A DNA stretch of 25,753 nucleotides. It comes from a virus. How positions within the stretch are numbered: position 1 is the stretch's first letter; each line of letters opens with the position of its first letter. Shown in pieces: positions 22,751 through 25,753 of the stretch. Under the pieces are notes generated by a model. That model worked only from the letters and a program-made list of their open reading frames with translations. It was not told the origin of the DNA and did not search any database. The stretch covers positions 1 to 25,753 of IMG/VR virus record IMGVR_UViG_3300047094_001475; one strand, 5' to 3'. The position numbers and the translations under genes are program-made.

Positions 22751-22762
22751 TTGCTATATAAT
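22734..22762 (+). promoter_or_regulatory. Strong promoter TTGACG-17-TATAAT inside the terminator
   Basis: TTGACG (22734-22739) is the terminator loop plus one arm base. TATAAT (22757-22762) is exactly 17 bp downstream, 27 bases before the hli ATG at 22789. A near-consensus host-type promoter for the hli-ferredoxin-peroxiredoxin block. Confidence 0.8.
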
Positions 22763-22788
22763 TGTGTTGTAAATCTTTACAAAAGTTA

Positions 22789-22998
22789 ATGACGGTTACA
22801 AAAAATGAGTTCGGGCAAATGAATATGTTTGCTAAAGAACCCTCAATGTATATGACCAAAGAGGATCTTGAGCGTTATGGTATTGAACCCTATGCTGAGA
22901 AAGCGGAGAAAATGAATGGACGCTGGGCAATGCTCGGTTTTATTGCTGCTATCATTTCTTATGCTAGCACTGGTAAACTTTTCTTCGGCATCCTCTGA
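22789..22998 (+). CDS. hli: High-light-inducible protein (Hli), longer form
   Basis: I start at ATG 22789 (69 aa), since the upstream TTG at 22762 is inside the -10 box. The C-terminal half is the Hli/CAB-like helix AEKMNGRWAMLGFIAAIISY (39-58), with the chlorophyll-ligand pattern ExxNGRxAM (E40, N43, R45). A polar N-terminal region precedes it. Hli proteins sit in the thylakoid membrane and protect photosystem II by binding pigment and quenching. Common auxiliary gene in cyanophages; first gene of the photosynthesis unit, overlapping the next small gene by one base. Confidence 0.93.
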   Translation: MTVTKNEFGQMNMFAKEPSMYMTKEDLERYGIEPYAEKAEKMNGRWAMLGFIAAIISYASTGKLFFGIL

Positions 22999-23084
22999 TG
23001 ACTGAGGCACTCTGGACGATCACGACAGTTGCATTTTTCGTGATTTTGGGTTATGCTGTAGATCAACTTTCAGAAACTTATTGA
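22998..23084 (+). CDS. 28-aa single-helix membrane peptide, unknown
   Basis: ATG 22998 shares its A with the hli stop; TGA at 23082-23084; the ferredoxin ATG is at 23086. The product is [20 protein letters not shown] then VDQLSETY: a single membrane helix with a short acidic tail, the size and shape of low-molecular-weight photosystem or cytochrome subunits. It does not match the PsbM, PsbN, PsbT, PetN or PetL sequences I remember. Coupling between hli and ferredoxin genes supports a real gene; function is open. Confidence 0.55.
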   Translation: MTEALWTITTVAFFVILGYAVDQLSETY

Positions 23085-23085
23085 A

Positions 23086-23373
23086 ATGACATTCAACGTT
23101 ACACTTCAAACCCCTGACGGCGAAACCACTATTCAGTGTGCCGAAGATCAATATATTCTAGAAGCAGCAGAAGATGCAGGCGTAGATCTTCCTTTCTCTT
23201 GTAAGGCAGGTGCTTGCTCTGCTTGTGCTGGTAAAGTGGTCTCTGGTGAGATTGATAATGAAGAACAATCTTTCCTTGATGATGATCAGATTGCCGAAGG
23301 ATTTGCTTTGCTTTGTGTAGCATATCCTAAGTCTGATTGTGTGATTCTTACTGAACAGGAAGAAAACCTGTGA
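23086..23373 (+). CDS. petF: Plant-type 2Fe-2S ferredoxin
   Basis: 95 aa, full length. The four cluster cysteines are C39, C44, C47 and C77 ([14 protein letters not shown], then LLCVAYP), the exact spacing of photosynthetic ferredoxins. The acidic surface expected for binding photosystem I and FNR or bilin reductases is present ([18 protein letters not shown]). As a soluble electron carrier it would take electrons from photosystem I to reductive phage or host reactions during infection. Read from the hli promoter; overlaps the next gene by 4 bases. Confidence 0.95.
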   Translation: MTFNVTLQTPDGETTIQCAEDQYILEAAEDAGVDLPFSCKAGACSACAGKVVSGEIDNEEQSFLDDDQIAEGFALLCVAYPKSDCVILTEQEENL

Positions 23374-23648
23374 GAAGTGCTGACTGGTTGGGACAACTTT
23401 CTATTACCCTTCAAGAACTTAAATGGACTGGAGAAGATGAAATTGTAGTTGAGATTGGTGGCGTAGCAGTAACGGGAACTGCTACCAGTCCAAATGCAAA
23501 TCCAAAATGGGCAAAACCTTTTGGAACTGTGACTTATCAAAACGATGCCTTTATCATAATCAAAAATAAATCTAGGAACCCTGTTGTTCCTTCACAACCA
23601 AATCCTGAACTTAAACAACAACATTCTTATCAAGGAGAAAACAAATGA
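23370..23648 (+). CDS. 92-aa protein between ferredoxin and hli, unknown
   Basis: GTG start at 23370 overlapping the ferredoxin stop (GTGA). [20 protein letters not shown] opens it; the middle is beta-rich ([17 protein letters not shown]), and the C-terminal third is a low-complexity, Pro/Asn/Gln-rich tail. The last bases contain AGGAG (23633-23637), the ribosome binding site of the downstream hli, and the stop overlaps that ATG. No membrane helix and no cofactor motif seen. Its position suggests a role tied to ferredoxin or photosystem protection, but this is inference from neighbourhood. Confidence 0.6.
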   Translation: MRSADWLGQLSITLQELKWTGEDEIVVEIGGVAVTGTATSPNANPKWAKPFGTVTYQNDAFIIIKNKSRNPVVPSQPNPELKQQHSYQGENK

Positions 23649-23764
23649 AAAATCTTTTTACTGAACGCGCTGAGCGTATTAATGGTTGGGCAGCAATGAT
23701 CGGGATCGTTGCCGCTTTCGGTTCTTATCTCACCACTGGTCAAATTATTCCCGGTGTGTTCTGA
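23645..23764 (+). CDS. hli: High-light-inducible protein (Hli), short form
   Basis: A 39-aa gene: ATG 23645 with AGGAG seven bases upstream, TGA 23762-23764. The product [20 protein letters not shown] then IVAAFGSYLTTG is a classic short phage Hli: one membrane helix with ExxNGxxAM (E10, N13, G14, M18). The Arg of NGR is replaced by Trp, seen in some short Hli forms. It would insert into thylakoids and protect photosystem II. Overlaps its neighbours on both sides by 4 and 1 bases. Confidence 0.93.
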   Translation: MKNLFTERAERINGWAAMIGIVAAFGSYLTTGQIIPGVF

Positions 23765-23907
23765 TGAAGTGTAAAGTGCAGTTATATGTCGCAGGTAAAG
23801 TTTTTCACGAAATTGTAGAGGCAAAAGATTATCAAGACGCCAGAGAAACTGCACTTGCACGAAATCCAAAAGCCAAAGTTGTTGGAGTAACTGCTGTTTT
23901 TAATTGA
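23764..23907 (+). CDS. 47-aa conserved-looking cyanophage protein, unknown
   Basis: ATG 23764 shares its A with the hli stop; 47 aa. MKCKVQLYVAGKVFHEIVEA then KDYQDARETALARNPKAKVV has a beta-alpha-beta look, with an NPxAKVV segment. I associate this short protein with T4-like cyanophages, often in photosynthesis-gene neighbourhoods, but know no function. An open frame extending upstream to 23686 in the same phase is hli DNA read out of frame, so the shorter start is correct. Confidence 0.75.
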   Translation: MKCKVQLYVAGKVFHEIVEAKDYQDARETALARNPKAKVVGVTAVFN

Positions 23908-23957
23908 TACTTATGTTTAATATTTTTAAAAAGAAAGAAAATACTATGGAGGTTTCT

Positions 23958-24485
23958 ATGCGTAAAGAAGGTTATACGATTCCTGAAGTTCAATTTCAGT
24001 TTCGTGAGAATGGTGAGTTTGTAACTCGTACAACTTCAGAACTCTTCAATGGAAAGCGTGTGGTCATTTTTAGTCTGCCTGGTGCTTTCACTCCTACTTG
24101 CAGTGCCTATCAGTTACCTGGATTCGAAGAGAAATATGACGACTTTTTGGGTCTCGGCATCGATAATATTTACTGCATCTCTGTTAATGATGGGTTTGTG
24201 ATGAACGCCTGGGCACAAGACCAGAATATCGAAAAGGTCACTCTTATCCCTGACGGAAATGCATATTTCACACGTTCTATGGGTATGCTCGTCAATAAGT
24301 CTAACCTTGGTTTCGGTCTTCGCTCTTGGCGTTATGCTGCAGTCGTGGATAACGGAATCGTCGAAAAACTATTCGTTGAAGTGGGGCAACGGGACAATGC
24401 AGACACCGACCCTTACGAAGCGACTACTCCAGAAGTGGTTTTCGAATATGTGAAGACAACTGTGAGGGAAACCGCACAGGTCTGA
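23958..24485 (+). CDS. Peroxiredoxin (Prx5/AhpE-like, TSA family)
   Basis: Reduces hydrogen peroxide and alkyl peroxides through a peroxidatic cysteine. With ATG 23958 (175 aa), C48 lies in SLPGAFTPTCSAYQLPG, the P..FTPTC motif of the Prx5 group, and the conserved Arg is in FGLRSWRYAAVV. GGAGG (23948-23952) five bases upstream supports this start, but ATG 23913 (190 aa, adding a Lys-rich MFNIFKKKEN extension) and 23946 are possible. No second resolving cysteine is obvious near the motif, so it may be one-Cys, using glutathione or thioredoxin. It is the last gene before a strong terminator and would detoxify peroxide from overdriven photosystems. Confidence 0.93.
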   Translation: MRKEGYTIPEVQFQFRENGEFVTRTTSELFNGKRVVIFSLPGAFTPTCSAYQLPGFEEKYDDFLGLGIDNIYCISVNDGFVMNAWAQDQNIEKVTLIPDGNAYFTRSMGMLVNKSNLGFGLRSWRYAAVVDNGIVEKLFVEVGQRDNADTDPYEATTPEVVFEYVKTTVRETAQV

Positions 24486-24496
24486 AATAATATCAA

Positions 24497-24528
24497 ACTC
24501 TGCCCTAAATACTGGGCAGAGTTTTTTT
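24497..24528 (+). terminator. Strong intrinsic terminator after peroxiredoxin
   Basis: ACTCTGCCC (24497-24505) and GGGCAGAGT (24514-24522) form a perfect 9-bp stem with an 8-base loop, followed by TTTTTT to 24528. Unlike the other three terminators it has no -35-like hexamer in its loop. Confidence 0.92.
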
Positions 24529-24532
24529 GTAT

Positions 24533-24697
24533 ATGCCAAGAGGACAACTTACAAAAGATATTATAAGGTGTGAAGTCCTTAAGATAAAAAATGAATTGGA
24601 TAACGAGTGGATGAATCGATACGATACTGACCCAAAATGGTTAGCGCATCAGTACCTGAACAAAGTCCTGGACAAAATCGAAGAATACAGGGCTTGA
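24533..24697 (+). CDS. 54-aa conserved-looking cyanophage protein upstream of psbA, unknown
   Basis: ATG 24533 directly follows the terminator T-run; TGA 24695-24697. The product MPRGQLTKDIIRCEVLKIKN then ELDNEWMNRYDTDPKWLAHQ is a basic-acidic helical protein ending LDKIEEYRA. I associate similar 50-60-aa proteins with T4-like cyanophages. No ribosome binding site of its own is seen, because the ATG is only five bases past the T-run, so it might be translated from read-through. Its stop codon overlaps the -35 of the psbA promoter. Function unknown. Confidence 0.7.
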   Translation: MPRGQLTKDIIRCEVLKIKNELDNEWMNRYDTDPKWLAHQYLNKVLDKIEEYRA

Positions 24698-24722
24698 CGG
24701 GTCAGAAGGTCGGTGCTATACT
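24694..24722 (+). promoter_or_regulatory. psbA promoter, sigma-70 type with extended -10
   Basis: TTGACG (24694-24699), 17-bp spacer, TATACT (24717-24722) preceded by TGC (TGnTATACT). The -35 overlaps the preceding stop codon. About 170 bases of leader lie before the psbA ATG. Confidence 0.8.
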
Positions 24723-24895
24723 AAATAGGTAAACAAATGTTACGGATTCCTAATAATTCGTAACATTGTAAACTCTCACTAACCGAGACCTATGGGGAGT
24801 ATAAATTACGTCTCTCATACCCACAGTGGAGGGTGCTGTGGGAATAACGTATTATCCAGTTCCCCCTGGACTTTTACTTACCCTTTTACGAAAAA
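24723..24895 (+). ncRNA. Structured psbA 5' leader (candidate PhotoRC-II-type RNA)
   Basis: Gene-free leader with four inverted repeats: AATGTTACG/CGTAACATT (24736-24744/24759-24767), GAGAC/GTCTC (24785-24789/24810-24814), CCCACAG/CTGTGGG (24820-24826/24836-24842) and TCCAG/CTGGA (24855-24859/24866-24870). TATAAATT (24800-24807) inside it is a T4-late-like box, one base off TATAAATA. The PhotoRC-II family was described in presumed psbA leaders of cyanophages and marine metagenomes; position fits, but I could not match the consensus by eye. Confidence 0.55.
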
Positions 24896-25753
24896 ATGAC
24901 TGCTACAATTTCACGTCAAAAATCACAATCAAATACTTGGGAACAGTTCTGCAACTGGGTTACTTCGACTGACAATCGCCTCTATGTGGGTTGGTTTGGC
25001 GTTCTGATGATCCCCTGCCTGCTTGCTGCTACCATTTGTTTCATCGTTGCCTTCATTGCCGCACCTCCTGTGGACATTGATGGTATCCGTGAACCCGTTG
25101 CTGGTTCACTCATGTACGGAAACAACATCATCTCTGGTGCTGTGATTCCTTCAAGCAACGCCATTGGTCTTCACTTCTATCCTATCTGGGAAGCTGCTTC
25201 CCTAGATGAGTGGCTTTACAACGGTGGTCCTTTCCAACTGGTTGTGTTCCACTTCCTGATTGGTATCTACGCCTACATGGGTCGTGAGTGGGAACTCTCC
25301 TATCGCCTGGGTATGCGTCCTTGGATTTGTGTTGCTTACTCGGCACCTGTTGCCGCTGCATCCGCAGTATTCCTGGTCTATCCTTTCGGTCAAGGTTCTT
25401 TCTCTGATGCGATGCCTCTGGGTATCTCTGGTACTTTCAACTACATGCTTGTTTTCCAGGCAGAGCACAACATCCTGATGCACCCCTTCCACATGCTTGG
25501 AGTTGCTGGTGTCTTCGGTGGTTCTCTGTTCAGTGCTATGCACGGTTCTCTGGTTACTTCTTCACTGGTTCGTGAAACCACTGAGAATGAGTCACAGAAC
25601 TATGGTTACAAGTTCGGTCAGGAGGAGGAAACATACAATATAATTGCTGCTCACGGTTACTTTGGTCGTCTAATCTTCCAATACGCTTCATTCAATAACT
25701 CCCGTTCACTTCACTTCTTCTTAGCAGCCTGGCCCGTCGTGGGTATTTGGTTC
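24896..25753 (+). CDS. psbA: Photosystem II D1 protein, 3' end outside window
   Basis: ATG 24896; the frame is open to the right edge, 286 of about 360 residues. The phage numbering runs one above the standard. Visible in standard numbering: E130 in [13 protein letters not shown], redox-active Y161 and Mn ligand D170 in [15 protein letters not shown]190 and P680 ligand H198 in [13 protein letters not shown], non-heme iron H215 in SAMHGSL, QB-site S264 in [10 protein letters not shown] and H272. All are intact, so it should be functional D1, replacing host D1 during infection. No intron in the visible part, unlike some cyanophage psbA genes. G+C is clearly above the glycan island, as expected for a host-derived gene. 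Has its own promoter and leader. Confidence 0.99.
   Translation, partial: MTATISRQKSQSNTWEQFCNWVTSTDNRLYVGWFGVLMIPCLLAATICFIVAFIAAPPVDIDGIREPVAGSLMYGNNIISGAVIPSSNAIGLHFYPIWEAASLDEWLYNGGPFQLVVFHFLIGIYAYMGREWELSYRLGMRPWICVAYSAPVAAASAVFLVYPFGQGSFSDAMPLGISGTFNYMLVFQAEHNILMHPFHMLGVAGVFGGSLFSAMHGSLVTSSLVRETTENESQNYGYKFGQEEETYNIIAAHGYFGRLIFQYASFNNSRSLHFFLAAWPVVGIWF

Noticed and set aside
24498-24530. Fourth composite terminator/promoter after peroxiredoxin
   Set aside because: The loop holds no TTG hexamer and no TATAAT follows the T-run; only TATATG at the next start codon.
25202-25543. Open frame of 113 codons antisense to psbA
   Set aside because: psbA on the plus strand is unambiguous; the antisense frame is a by-product of its codon use.
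24896-25753. Self-splicing intron in psbA, as in some cyanophages
   Set aside because: The D1 reading frame is continuous with all expected residues up to the window edge; the remaining 3' part is not visible.
1-25753. CRISPR array, insertion sequence or integrase/attachment site
   Set aside because: No regularly spaced repeats, transposase motifs, terminal inverted repeats or integrase gene seen; both tRNAs are complete without a duplicated 3' end.

Overview
The window looks like part of the genome of a T4-like marine cyanophage (a myovirus of Synechococcus or Prochlorococcus). It carries phage-type auxiliary photosynthesis genes on one strand: psbA, two high-light-inducible genes, a 2Fe-2S ferredoxin and a peroxiredoxin. 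It also has two tRNA genes, many very short overlapping genes, T4-late-like TATAAAT(T/A) boxes beside host-like sigma-70 promoters, and an AT-rich composition. No gene is called on the minus strand. Species or isolate cannot be fixed from the sequence alone.

Layout. (1) 1-2530: end of a Dps/ferritin-like gene, a small Cys-rich protein, tRNA-Ser(UGA), six tiny overlapping genes (29-68 aa, several with a membrane segment), tRNA-Pro(UGG), a strong promoter and three more small genes. (2) 2531-2699: a gene-free, hairpin-rich stretch ending in a terminator that overlaps a promoter. (3) 2724-22689: a 20-kb glycan island of 22 genes, almost all touching or overlapping: a NodU-type carbamoyltransferase, about 12 recognisable glycosyltransferases (GT47-, GT61-, GT2-, GT31-, GT10-, GT11 x2-, GT25-like and others), gmd and fcl for GDP-L-fucose, a double-domain nucleotidyltransferase, a class II aldolase, a HAD phosphatase, a GDPD-like protein, two paralogous unknowns, two methyltransferases and a sugar-nucleotide epimerase. 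(4) 22690-25753: terminator/promoter, then hli, a 28-aa membrane peptide, ferredoxin, an unknown, a second hli, a 47-aa protein, peroxiredoxin, terminator, a 54-aa protein, and a promoter with a structured leader in front of psbA, which runs off the right edge.

How it fits together. The phage can make GDP-fucose from host GDP-mannose (gmd, fcl) and has three fucosyltransferase-like genes, a Fringe-like enzyme that could extend fucose, and carbamoyl- and methyl-transferases that could cap or decorate the product. No initiating transferase, flippase, polymerase or ligase is present and no island protein shows a membrane segment. The glycan is therefore either built on host machinery (remodelling host LPS) or attached to virion proteins; the sequence does not decide. 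The photosynthesis block should keep photosystem II turnover, electron carrying and peroxide defence going during infection.

Most unusual to me: three composite elements (2665-2699, 5850-5883, 22729-22762) in which an intrinsic terminator hairpin holds a -35-like hexamer in or at its loop, exactly 17 bp before a perfect TATAAT that directly follows the U-tract. They sit at unit boundaries of the island.
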